A DNA stretch of 64,000 bases from Monodelphis domestica (lineage: Eukaryota; Chordata; Mammalia; Didelphimorphia; Didelphidae): contig NC_077228.1 in the NCBI RefSeq assembly GCF_027887165.1, forward strand, positions 384,500,456-384,564,455, given 5' to 3'. Every line of letters starts with the position of its first letter. Within the stretch, counting starts at the first letter, position 1. The notes under the pieces were generated by a model. It searched no databases, was not told where the DNA came from, and saw nothing but the letters and a program-made list of their open reading frames with translations. Shown piece by piece: positions 1-12,500 of the stretch. The position numbers were made by a program, and so were the translations under genes.

Positions 1-393
1 TAGCTAAATTTAAAACAAATATGACCTAAATATGTACTATAAAAGTGAACATCTTATCAATTAATAACTTAAGAATTAGGTTCCTTTGTAATATCAATGA
101 CAAAAATGATTTAAAAATGAGTTGAATTACCAAAAAAGTAAAACAAAAACAATGGGGGGCAGCTGGGTAGCTCAGAGTATTGAGAGCCAGGCCTAGAGAC
201 GGAAGGTCCTAGGTTCAAATCTGGCCTCAGACACTTCCCAGCTGTGTGACCCTGGGCAAGTCACTTGATCCCCATTGCCTATTACCACTCTTCTGCCTAT
301 TGACTCCAAGACAGAAGGTAAGGGTTTAAAAAAAAAAGAAATAGTAAATAAAAAAACAAGCAAGTCCACGAATTTTTCTTAAAAGATACCTAC
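1..393 (-). other. ZUP1 intron 7 (partial)
   Basis: Intron sequence from the exon 7 donor to the window edge. It holds one plus-strand tRNA-derived SINE (154-338); the rest is AT-rich without recognisable features. Confidence 0.8.
154..338 (+). repeat. Marsupial tRNA-derived SINE
   Basis: Begins GGGGGGCAGCTGGGTAGCTC, has an A-box-like TAGCTCAG and B-box-like GGTTCAAATCT, then the CORE-type segment CAGCTGTGTGACCCTGGGCA, and ends GGTAAGGGTTT plus poly(A). This copy lacks about 20 bp between the TTCTGCC and TTGACTCCAAG blocks present in other copies. Confidence 0.92.
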
Positions 394-559
394 TTTAGCC
401 TGAGAGAAGTTAATAATGAATATATTTCACATGCTCCAATCCAGGCTTTTGTTCCTTGTAACCTGTTGTTGAGTTGAGAGGCACCCTGAGGATCAAACCC
501 TTCTTTCCAAGCATCTTCAATCATGGACTGAATTTTTGGAATACAGGGAATTGATATAT
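394..559 (-). CDS. ZUP1: ZUP1 exon 7: catalytic domain, last exon in the window
   Basis: The acceptor is TTTCAG before 559. It encodes DISIPCIPKIQSMIEDAWKE, then GFDPQGASQLNNRLQGTKAW and IGACEIYSLLTSLRL. The donor is chosen as CTAAA/GTAGGT (exon end 394) because the alternative 4 nt further on, TAG/GTATCT, would place TAG in frame directly after Lys. The chosen donor leaves phase 2, so the Lys codon is completed by the next exon outside the window. Confidence 0.9.
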
Positions 560-3500
560 CTGAAATTATGTCAATAATGTACCACATATTATAAACAAAG
601 ACATTACAAATGACTGAGTAAAAATATTCTACTTTGTTGCTTTTAAATCACTTATAAAATATAAGCATTTCAATTGGGATGAAATGAATGATAAACATCT
701 GGGGCAGTTAAAATTTCAAAAGTATAATTGTACTTTTGTACAATTACATACCCCAAAACTAAGTCTATCCCAATTCTGACTTCTCATGTCATTTCCTTTT
801 CTATACACAAATACTTAAGATTTGTAATAAAAGCATATTACAGGCCCTATACTGATCTAATTGATGTAAGATACCTCAAAAGAGTAAAGAAGCACTAAAT
901 GCAGTTAAACTGATTATATCTATAGATAGCACACTTTAAAATGTGGAGCCTGACTTGGGAAGAAATTGAGGCTATAAACAAACTTTATGGAACTTTTTTG
1001 ATTACTTAGCCACTCAAGCTCTTTACCTTAATTCCCAGGAAACTATAAATGTATAAATAATGACCTTCAGGGTGGCAGAATAGGCTTTTGGTCTTTGGGA
1101 AATTCAGGTAAGAACATTTCTCAGACCTTGGTCAACACCACAGCAACAAATAAATTTGCAAAGTAAGCCAACCAATTAACCATACTTTCTCCAACCCTTT
1201 CATTTTTCTCCTTTTCTATACTCTATTCCTCTAACCAATTATAATATACAAAGAACTCAAAGCATAAATTTGGGATTGAAAGCAACAGAAAATACACATC
1301 CTTACTAACTACTGTACGAGAACCTCCTGGATGTGACAAAACTTGATGAAAAATCACTATGTCAGAGATGACCTTTATTCTGTATATAAATAGGAAATCA
1401 TTTTTATGCTACTTTATCTCACAAACTCATTTAAGGATGTTAGCACTTTCATGGCAAAGATGGTTTGTTTAGTCTTCTTAGAAATGTTTGGAAGAAAACA
1501 TTGTGCTCATATCTGTCTTCAGTTTTTGATCCTTCTGAAAACCTCAATGTGATAAATTATTTGTGCAAATCTTTTGCTAAGCCACTAAATGCCTACTAAT
1601 TAACATATACTTCACATGTGCTTGAGTAGATGATAGGTTCAGAAAAGCAAACAAAATTTCGCTTACCTTTCAAGCAGTCCTTGTAAGAATCATTTCGCAA
1701 CAGAGATGAAAGTAGCATTTGGAAATTTCTGTAGCCACAACCCCAACCTTTGTCTCCTAAAGATGAATAAAAATGATCTACTCCTGTGGAAAGCCACACT
1801 CGCCTCACTTCTCTGGCTTCATTCTGATAATGCCTATGGAGGGATTCAATTATTCCTAAAATAGAAGGGAATTATATGAGCTGGCTAAATAATAGTACTC
1901 TACAGCAGTTTCTTTAAAAAGAAGAAATCAAACCAAGTGGTTGAACACCAACTACTGGCATAACTAAATGAGATACAAGTACAAGACATTAACCACAAAT
2001 TTTAGAAAACTACAAAGAAAGAATAAGGTTAGGGAGGTAATACACAGAAGAGACAAATAGAATTCAGCTCCACATTGGGGGCAGCTAGGTAGCTCAGTGG
2101 ATTGAGAATCAGGCCCAGAGATAGGAGGTCCTGTGTTCAAATATGACCTCAGACACTTCCTAGCTGTGTGTCCCTGGGCAAGTTACTTAACCCCCCATTA
2201 CCTAGCCCATACCACTCTTCTGCCTTGGAACCAATACAGAGTATTGATTCCAAGATGGAAGGTAAGGGTTAAAAAAAAAATAAAGCTAAAAACAAACAAA
2301 TAAATAAATAAATAAGATAAATAGCATTTTCAAGGTCCCAAACAGAGAAATTTAAAGTAATGGCTAATACAATTACTATTCATATAATTACTTTTAAAAA
2401 AGGCTTTATTACAATATGAAAACCGTTTACTTCTCAAAATAGCAAAAAAGGTGCTTTGTGCTGTGAATTAAAACACCACAAGCGAGTTATTGAAACAAAT
2501 GCTGCCAGGATAATTTTAAAAGCAGACTTATCACAATCTTATTATTTATTAAACCTATCCAAGTAAAGGTAGCTAATCAAACAAGAAGATAATTATGAGT
2601 AACATTTTTAGGGTGGTCCAAAAATTTTACTCCACAGTAATCTTCTGAAATAGGATCTAAAAACTCACCAGAAGTCCTTGTTTTGCCATCATCTATGCCA
2701 AAAGCTAATGATTCCAGCATATCAGCTTTTCTTTTATGAAACTCAATTGGCTGCATCCTTCCTCTACGTACTTCAATTTCCATATTTCTCAGTTGCTGTT
2801 GTTTATAACCTCCAGAACCATCTAAACCATATTGTTTCTATTGGAAATAAAAATGGATAGCTTAATTATTTGGTCCATCTAGGTCAACATGGGTTGAAAG
2901 CAGATGGATCAAATAAAAATCAGTCTAAAATAGGGATTCAAACCTTGGGTCAATGAAATGTGCTTTTAAAAAATATCTTAATAACTGTATTTCAATATAA
3001 TTGGTTTCTTTTGTAATCCTGTGTTTTTTTATACATTAAAAAATATCCTAAGAAGTTTGTAGGTTTTGTCAGACTGTGAAAGTGGTCCATAATGCAAAGA
3101 ACCTGGTTTAGGATAGGTTGGAACCAGATTGTAAAGGGCTTTAGAAACCAGCCATATGAGTTTATATTTTATCCCTTTAGAATAAGAGAATCAATAAAAT
3201 CTCTTAAGCAGCAGAATGAATGGTCTGCACTGTGCTTTGAGAATATCACTTTGGCAGATGTTAGAGGAGATGAAGACCTATGTTAGGTTGGGACCTTCTG
3301 AATGGGGAGAAGAAAGGGTTCAAGAGATGCTATGAAGACTAGTAATTGACTGGATAAGAGTGGTGGGGAAGAGTAGAAGTCTGATGATTCCAAGGTTTCT
3401 CTTTGAGTTTACTTTTGACCAGATGGAGAAATAGTTGAAAAAGGATGGAATGGTTTTAGGAAAATGATTTTCCAAATCTGACATTTTAAAATGATATCAA

Positions 3501-6500
3501 ATGGTTACTTAAACTCTGTTAACTATGTTTTATCATGGAATTTTACCTATTGCATTTCCAAGCAATAGGTAAAATATAAACATAAACAAAAGCTTGTTGG
3601 ATTCATGTTGCATCTAGTACAACATAGACAGACATGGGTTTTTAATCTCTAGAGGGAAGCCAAGGACACAAAAACATAGAGCAAGGGAGAAAGAAAAGCA
3701 GAAAGCGTAGAGCAGAATACACAAAGACGATTTTTGGGAAAGGATGTTCATATCTAATTTTGCCGATTATAAAAATGTAGCAAGTTATGAGTTGAACTTC
3801 TTCCTTTTATTGTACCCTATCTATAGGATCCCTTTCCTGTGGCTGTGTGTAATGTAGATAAGAGAAATGTTGGCATAGTGGATATGTAAAGTTTGGCTAT
3901 TTTGAGAAAGCCAATTCAATCTGGTTTCTTACTTGTTGGATTTAATTTAATAGATCCCCAAATTATTTCTTATATTGAAGGTTTCAGTACATATCAATCC
4001 TATGAATTTCAAAATGATTATAACAAGAAAATTGCTTTTGCAATTATATCTTGCTTTAACTGTCCCTTAAACCTTTGTTATCAGGATTACTTTTGACTCT
4101 ATCTTTTTTTTTACATTTTTTATTTGGTCCTTTCCAAACATTATTCATTGGAGACAAAGATCATTCCCACCCCCCACCCCCCCCATTAGCCGACACGCGA
4201 TTCCACTGGGTATCACATGTGTTCTTGATTCGAACCCATTTCCATGTTGTTGATATTTGCATTAGAGTGTTCATTTAGAGTTTCTCCTCAGACATGTCCC
4301 CTCAACCCCTGTAGTCAAGCAGTTGCTTTTCCTCGGTGTTTTTACTCCCAGTTTGTCCTCTGCTTGTGGATAGTATTTTTTCTCCTCAATCTCGGCAGAT
4401 TGTTCAGGGACATTGCATTGACACTAATGGAGAATTCCATTACATTCGATTGTACCACAGTGTATCAGTCTCTGTGTACAATGTTTTCCTGGTTCTGCTC
4501 CTCTCGCTCTGCATCACTTCCTGGAGGTTGTTCCAGTCTCCATGGAATTCCTCCACTTTATTATTCCTTTTAGCACAATAGTATTCCATCACCAACATAT
4601 ACCACAATTTGTTCAGCCAGACTATATCTTTATAATCTCAGGATTCCTCAGTTTCTGATCACTTCAGAAATAAATAATTCGTCCTGTGACGAAAAAATTT
4701 GAGAGCTGTTTTTCTAGATCAACTCTTCTTATTTTATAGACAAGAAAACTAAGGCTCAGAGAGATGAAGTGACTTGATTGGAATCACAATGCTGCTAAGT
4801 GTAGGAAGCAGAGTTTGTACCAAGACTTTTTCCCAAATACTTTCTCTTCTATATCATATAGCTTTCCAGATTCTGATGGAAAGGATACCTTGGGGATTCT
4901 TTACTTTCCTAAATGTAGCCAGCAAATGATGAAATGAATGAGGAAACAAATTTTGATCCTCCAAAATATTGATTTATGAAGTAATGCATGTCAACTGCTT
5001 AACAAATAGGCTCCTTTCTTGATTTTGAGCTGGACCCGAAATAAAAGACTTTTATACCTTAAAAATAATCAGCTATGACCAATTAATTAAAAGGAGACAA
5101 TACAAACCAGATGAAAGATTAGAGATTTTTCTAAGTTGGTAGAGGGGAAGGGAATAGGTATAATTTCCTGAATTCAAGAAAAGAAGTGCCCCACTCTTTC
5201 CAAAGTGGCTGTAAATAACCAAGGGAACATGGAAACAACTAACTGATCAGAACAGAGCCAATTTTCAGGTAAACTGTTTGGGTTGAGATGTGCAATTATG
5301 AAAAAACTCTTTATCTTAATCTTAGAATCTGATTTTATTTCTGGTCAACCTAGTCCTGTGATGGCAAATCTATGGCAAATGTGCCAAAAATAGCACCAGA
5401 GCCCCCTCTGTGGACATGCCTGTTGTTGCTCACTAGAGTTCATTACTAGAAAGCCTGAGGGACTTGGGGCAGAGCTGTTCCCCTCCCCTTCTCCACGTGC
5501 CTGAAGACATTTCTCACTTCTCTGCCCCTATGCCCAACAGCCAAGGGGAGTGCTTCCTCCTTTCCCTGCCTGGGGGAAGGGAGTGGGGCTCACATGCTGC
5601 CTGAGGGTGCAGCATAGATAGCAGCCTATTGAGTCTGTGGTGAAGGTGATTCCTGCAGGGTTGGAGAGGAGCTAGGTTTGAAGGAAGCAAAGTTCAGTTT
5701 GGCACAGAGCTGGAGAGGAGAGGAGCACTTGGCCATTCTCCCCTCCCTCTCCACATGCCCCTGAGGACATTTCTCTCATCACCTGCCCCTCTGCCCAGAA
5801 GCCCAATGGGAGTTTAGGGGACTAGGCACAGCACTCAGTCTCTGCAGTGGGGCAGCACTAGGTCTGGAGTGAGGGCGGGGCCCAGCATTCTATCTCTAAA
5901 AGGTTTGCCATCACTGACCTAGGTCCTTGGTTAAAGGTCTCTAAACAGCAGGTACAAGTGGTCCAGTTTCCCAGCTATGCAGGTTTAGTTTCAAACTATG
6001 CATTATGCTTTTCTCCCAGTTTCCACAACTAAATAAATTTTTCTCAAAGGATAGAATTTGGACTAGGCCCATACCTGAATAGGGAACTGAGCTAACTCTA
6101 GAATTGAATCAAAAGATGGAGTCAATGTAGTTCACTACCACAATTAACTACTTGTTACCTAATCCTTTTATTTCCTCATAATTTTCTGACACAAAGAAAC
6201 AATTGCGTGATTAGGACAGCCCCAAAGTCTTATTAAACTGTACTATAACTGAAATAGGCCTTTATCCATAATATATTTACTATTTTTTTTCTTTGCAAAG
6301 AGCATTACAACTGCATTTTGGTTTCATAAAGTTCTTGAAGAATGGGCTCAGGCTCTAGCCACCCTTAACACCTTTCCATGGCAAAATGTGTTCCAATTTT
6401 TAAACAATCAATTTATTTGGAAGCCCTTTGTAAATTGGCAACTTCCTATGTTGATAAATGTTGCATGCTTATATAAGGAAAGGAAAACAAGGAAATAACT

Positions 6501-9500
6501 AACCTAGATTTTTAGGTACTAGGAGTCAATTATTTTGCAAAGGAGGAATCACAAGAGAGGTAAGTTTTTCCAAACCAATATACAATTAAAATTCTGTAAA
6601 TGTTCTATAAGCATTAATGGTACAGACTATACTATACCACTTTTGAAAAATTCATACTGAAATAAGCAGTTAAAATGAATAACTGTTCCAATTTTATCTT
6701 TGACTGGCACATTATTCAAAAATCAAAGTTTAAAAAAAGTATTTTTCACTAGAAATGTTCCTTAGTAATATTTTAAATAATAATTCACATGGTGGGGGGT
6801 GGGGAACACAAAACAAAGAAGTATCTATCAGGAAGTCTACATTTTTGAACAAGCTGTGCCACCAATTAAAATCTCAAGGGGGCAGCTGGGTAGCTCAGTG
6901 GATTGAGAGCCAAGCCTAGAGACAGGAGGTCCTAGGTTTAAATCTGGCCTCAGACACTTCCCAGCTGTGTGACCCTGGGCAAGTCACTTGATCCCCATTG
7001 CCTAGCCCATACCACTCTTCTGTCTTGGAGTCAATACATAGTATTGACTCCAAGACGGAAGGTAAGGGTTTAAAAAAAAAAAATCTCAAGCAAGACATTT
7101 AATCGTATCAGTTTTCTTCTACGCTTGTCCTACGTGATAAGTTGAATTTAAAAGGGGTAATACAAGTTAAAGTACTTTGAAGAAATTAAAAACATTTCAC
7201 TTTTAAAAGGTCTAAATTTTAAAAATACAAATTTAAATATTATGTATATTTTCTCTATACCTGCAATTTTTGGAATTCTTCTATTTCTTGTCTTGACCCT
7301 TCAGACATCCTGTTTCTATCTTCTTCTTGCTGGAGCTGACGAGCCAATTCCAGGTCACTAGAGCCTTTACTTACCCCTGGGAGTATGGTTTCAAAAGGGC
7401 CAACAATAAAGTTATTAACATAACATATAATAAAATTATATCTTTGACAGTAATGAAATCTTATTAACAGAATAAAATTATATTACAATTTACTTTACAT
7501 AAAATAGCTTTGTAGGCAACATTGAGTCCCAAAACATTCCTCCAAAATAATATGATGTCCTTTATATATGGAAATATGATAAATAAGAATGTCTTATATA
7601 AGTTGACAATCTGTATATTAGAACTGAAAGCTGCCTAAAGCAATTGCTAGATACCAAGTGTTTTAATAATTTTTTTGCTACAGACTTTGTCAGCTGTCTG
7701 ATAAAGCCTATGGAACTATTCTCAGAATAATGCTTTAAAATGACTAAAATATACAGGATTACAAAAATCTGATCAAAATATAGTTATCAAAATATTAAAA
7801 AAAAACAAAACAAGTTCATAAAACCGAAGTTAAGAACTGCTACTGGTTCAAACTAACACCATATATATTGTGTCTCAAGTTAAGCTCCAAATGGATACAC
7901 GACAGGTTTAACAGTTAATATAGAAACAAGAAAGAAATTACCTTCTGAATCTATATATCGGAGAGAGTTTATGACCAAACAAGGAATAGAGAAAATTGTA
8001 AACACAAAATTAACCATTCATTGTGATGAAATAAAATGAAAAAGTTTGAACAAAAATAATCAATATTTAAAAGCCCTGTGCCATACACAGTACAGTGCTT
8101 TAGTGCTAGAAATGCAAAAAAAAGCAAAAGGCAGTCTGCCCTCAAAAGAGCTCACAATCTAATGTGAGAGACAACATGCAAACAATCCAGTACAAATAAA
8201 CTATATTCAGAATAAACAAAAAGTAACCAATAGAGTGAAGGTACTAGAATTAGGAGGAATTGGGAAAGGCTCCTTGTAAAAAGTAGGATTTTAGCTGGAG
8301 ATAAAAGAAGTCAGGGAAGATGGGAGGGGGAGATAAGGAAGGAAGACATTCCATGCAATAAGAATATAAGCCATTCCCTAATTGATAAATAATAAAAGAC
8401 ATGAACAGATAGTTTTTGGATGAATAAATCAAAGTTAATTATAAATATGTGAAAATACTCCTGATATTATTGATTAGATAAATGCAAATAAAAAAAACCT
8501 CTGAGATATCTCTCATCTATTCAGATTAGCTAACATGATAAAAAGGCAAAATGACAAATGCTGGAGAGGATGTGGAAAAATGGGGACACTACTCCACCAC
8601 TGGAACTGTAAACTGATCCTACCATTTTGAAGAACAATCTAGAATTATGCTCAAAGAGTTACAAAACTTTGTATACTTTTTGACACAGCAATATCACCAT
8701 TAGGTTATTTCCTAAGGTGATTAGGGAAAAAGGAAAAGAACCTATATGTTCTAATATCTATAATAGCTCTCTTTGTGATGGCAAAGAACTGGAAATTGGG
8801 GAATGACTAGACAAGGTGTAGCATATGAATATGATGGAATACTACTGTGCCATAAGAAATGATAAACAGGTAATTTTGGAAAAACATGGAAAGACCCACA
8901 TGAAATTATGAAGAGTGAAACAAGCAGAAGCAAGAGAACATTATATACAATAAAAGAAATCTTGTTTGAAGAATGTCTTGTATATGCCCACCTCCAGAGA
9001 AAGAACTAATAGACATAGTTTCATATATGCATACATATTTTTTTCAAATTATGCTTTTTCTAATGGGAGGAGAGAGGGAAAGCATTTTACTGGGCTTTTT
9101 AATATAACAGTTAATTTAAAAAAAAATCACCAGGTGGATGATGTGATAACGATTACATTTTAAAGCATGAAATAAAATGAAAATTCAAACATTATATGAG
9201 GACTTTATAATTCATTCTTGCTTAAAAAAAAAGGTCAGTGAAAATGCTCAGTTAGGAGATGATCTTGTTTGAAGGACAGCATAGGAAGGCAGTGTCACTT
9301 TATCAAAGACTATAGGGGATGTAAGGTACACAAAGACTGGAGGGGAAGGGGGAGATTACAGTTAGATTATGAAAAGCTTTGGATACCAAACATGATTTTA
9401 TATCCCACTTGCAGTTAATTTGAGTATTGGTTGTGACACATTCAAACCTTCGCTTTAGGAAAATTACTTTGAAGGCAGACTATCTGGCAAGTTACTATAA

Positions 9501-12500
9501 GAGTCTGTATAATTTTCATAAAATCCAAAGACTTAAAAGGTTTTTTTGAGAAAAATTTCAGGAAAAGAAGCTCGATAAATCCTTGAATCTAGAAAATGAA
9601 CTGTTTGGAGAAAGTGCCATAAAGAAACCTACACTGCATCAGAAGATCCAAAATGGGGGGCAGTTGGGTAGCTCAGTGGATTGAGAGCTAGGCCTAAAGA
9701 CAGGAGGTCCTAGGTTCAAATCTGGCCTCAGACACTTCCCAGCTGTGTGACCCTGGGCAAGTCACTTAACCCCCATTGCCTAGCTCTTACCACTCTTCTG
9801 CCTTGGAACCAATACATGGTATTGATTCCAGGATGGAAGGTAAGGGTTTTAATAATATCAATAAAAAAGAAGATCCAAAACGAACTTTGGGGTGTAATTG
9901 ATTGAACTGAAGGGGGTTGAACATATTTATTCTGAATGTAAACTCTTATGCCAAAGGGGACTGCCCCCTAATTGGCTTTTTGTCAATGCACCTAGCAAAC
10001 ATTTGTTTTGCTCTCTCTCTCTTCTATTTCCCTCTTATCTCTAACTGTTGTAGTTTCCTCTTAGAAAGTGCAATATGGTATGCACCTTTAGCTAGAAAAT
10101 CTTTAGAGGTATGATCTGGTTATGTTAAATGATTCACTGGGGAGACTAGTCTCCCAAAGAATCACAGAGGGATTATGAAAGGGAATTCTTTTTTCTCTTC
10201 GTCTATTTTTAACCAATCTACTCAACCCATACTTAACCCCCATTTAACACTTTGTTAGCCATCAAGAGGCAATGATAGCCTATACTAGGATGGTGGCAGT
10301 AGAAATAAGGGGTCATATTCAAGGGATGTTAAAAAAAGGTAAAATTGACAAGAGTTAGCAACAAAGTGGCTATGGAGGTGAAAGATGTTGAGGAGTCAAG
10401 ATGTGCAAGTCTAGGGGACAGGGAGAATGGTACCCTCTACAGTAAGAGACTTTTATTTTTAGCAACAAAACTAAAAACTAAGAGGGTACACATCAACTAG
10501 AGAATAGCTGAACAAATTGTAGAATATGAATATAAAGGAGCACTATTGTGCCTCAAAAATGATGAAAAGAATGGTTTCAGAGAAACCTGGGAAAACTTAT
10601 AGAACCAGGAGAATAATTTATACCTAACAATGTATACAATAATGAATCATTGGGGCAGGTAGGTGGATACTTCCTAGGTGTGCGATCCTGGACAAGTCAC
10701 TTAACCCCAACTGCATAGCCCTTTCTACTTTTCTCTCTTGAAACCAACATTTAGAATCAATTCTAAGCCAAGAATTTCAAAATAAAATTTAAAAAATAAC
10801 CAATCATGACTGTAGAGGTCAGATAAAGAAATGTCACTTATTTTTATATAGAGAAGTGATAAAACTCAAAAGGCAGATTGAGATATATTTTTATATAGTC
10901 AATGTTAGAATGTTTTACTTGTTTATACAGATTTTTAATAACCTTTTTTTGTAATCCATTCAAAAATCACATTGTTTATTATGAGCAAGGTACTGAAGTA
11001 GCAAAAACAAAAAACAGTGCCTGTTTTCAAACTAATATTTCCCTAAGGGTATATAACATATGCATATATATGATCATTTGAGAAAGGAAGAAATACTAAC
11101 AACTACAGGCTTCAGGAAGGGATTCTGATGTATAATACTGAGATCTGAATGAAGATAGGGATTCTAAGAGAAGGGTGAAGAGGAAATGCATTCTACGCAT
11201 GGAAAGCAGACTATACAAAAGCACAGAGGTGGAAGATGGAACAGGTAGTTTGGTAAATAGCAAGTAGGCCTCTTTGCATGAAACATATAGAACATGAAAG
11301 GGAATACCATGGTACTGCCTGGGAAAGCCTTTAAAGGTAATAGGGAGTTACCAATGGTTCTTGAGAATGTGAGTAACATGGCCAAATTTATGCTTTAGGA
11401 AGATTATTTTGGTAGCTATGTCGAAGATAAATTGGAGAAGGGAAGAGATTGAAGATAGGGTGTGGAGGTAAAATTGAGAAGACTTAGCAAATAATGGGAA
11501 ATGGGAAAATAAGGAAGAGGGAAACAATGAGAATCTTTTCTGATTACTGGTATGAGTCATTAATTTTCTTCCCTAAAATTGGTTTTACTCTGTGAAATTC
11601 AAATGAAATATTTACAAGGTTACAAAGAGATTTCTTAGAAATTATCAACATTTTCACTTTTCAACTCACCTTCAAAATGACTTTCTTCTAAATGTAAATC
11701 AATATGTTCATGTAGAATCTGATAATTTGTGCAGATAAGACCACATATTGGGCATTCATAGAATGGCTGATTTCGACCTGTATAAACATAAATCAAGATA
11801 GTTCTGTTTTGTTTTGTTTTCCCCCCCACAACTACTCATTAGGGTCCATTATATAGTTGTTAGGGTCCATTGCCCTACTCATACATAAGCCATATAGCTA
11901 TTTTCTCTCCTTAGGCAAACTGATGATTATTTTAAATAAATTAATTTCTACTTGTTTTACATGCTGTTTATGCAGATTATTAGGCCATGGGTTAAAAATA
12001 AAACTGGGGAAATAAATAGGGCTTTAAAATTTATAGTGTTATCTAGACACACATACTTCACTAGCCCTCGCAACACAGATTCTACCTCCTCTATTGAAAC
12101 TTCTTTAAAAGTCAATGGGCTCCCATCTACCAAAAAATATTGGTCTATTTTTCAATTTTCATATGTGACATTTGAGACTTTTGATACTCCTCCACTACTG
12201 GGTACGCCCTCAAATTTTTTTATGTCAGACACTAAACTTACAAAGTTTTCCTTTTATATCTCTAATCTCACTGCTAATTTTTATCTTCAAGATTCCTTAA
12301 AATGATGATATTCTTAAGGGGGTATGATTATAGTTAATTCTATCCATTCTAAAAAATTAGGTTGTAAAAAACATGAATGGAAATGGATATAACAGTTGGA
12401 GCAATGGTCTCAGAGCCTCTTCACACTCAATAAATATTAAGGACCCACAAAGAGCTTTTGTTTACATGGTTTAAATCTATTGATATGTATCATATTAGGA

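Larger units (their letters stand above)
2838..7260 (-). other. ZUP1 intron 4
   Basis: 4423 bp. From left: a long-family interspersed repeat (about 3060-3480), a perfect hairpin (3540-3575), an L1 3' end on the minus strand (4105-4625), a decayed MIR-like piece (about 4715-4850), a bounded hAT element (5356-5916), unassigned sequence (5925-6865) and a SINE (6879-7080). Confidence 0.8.
7377..11669 (-). other. ZUP1 intron 3
   Basis: 4293 bp. Unassigned AT-rich sequence to about 8060, a long-family repeat (8060-9520) split by an L1 3' end, a SINE (9655-9867), unassigned sequence (9880-10450), an L1 fragment (10455-10640), a truncated SINE (10652-10780) and a second long-family copy (10950-11560). 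Confidence 0.8.

Noticed and set aside
6879..7080. tRNA gene call suggested by A-box and B-box-like sequence
   Set aside because: These are the internal promoter remnants of SINEs. The sequence does not fold as a tRNA cloverleaf and the same unit recurs many times.
11952..12305. 117-codon plus-strand frame in ZUP1 intron 2
   Set aside because: No recognisable family, AT-rich composition and no splice or promoter context. I treat it as chance, though it lies in a stretch I could not otherwise assign.
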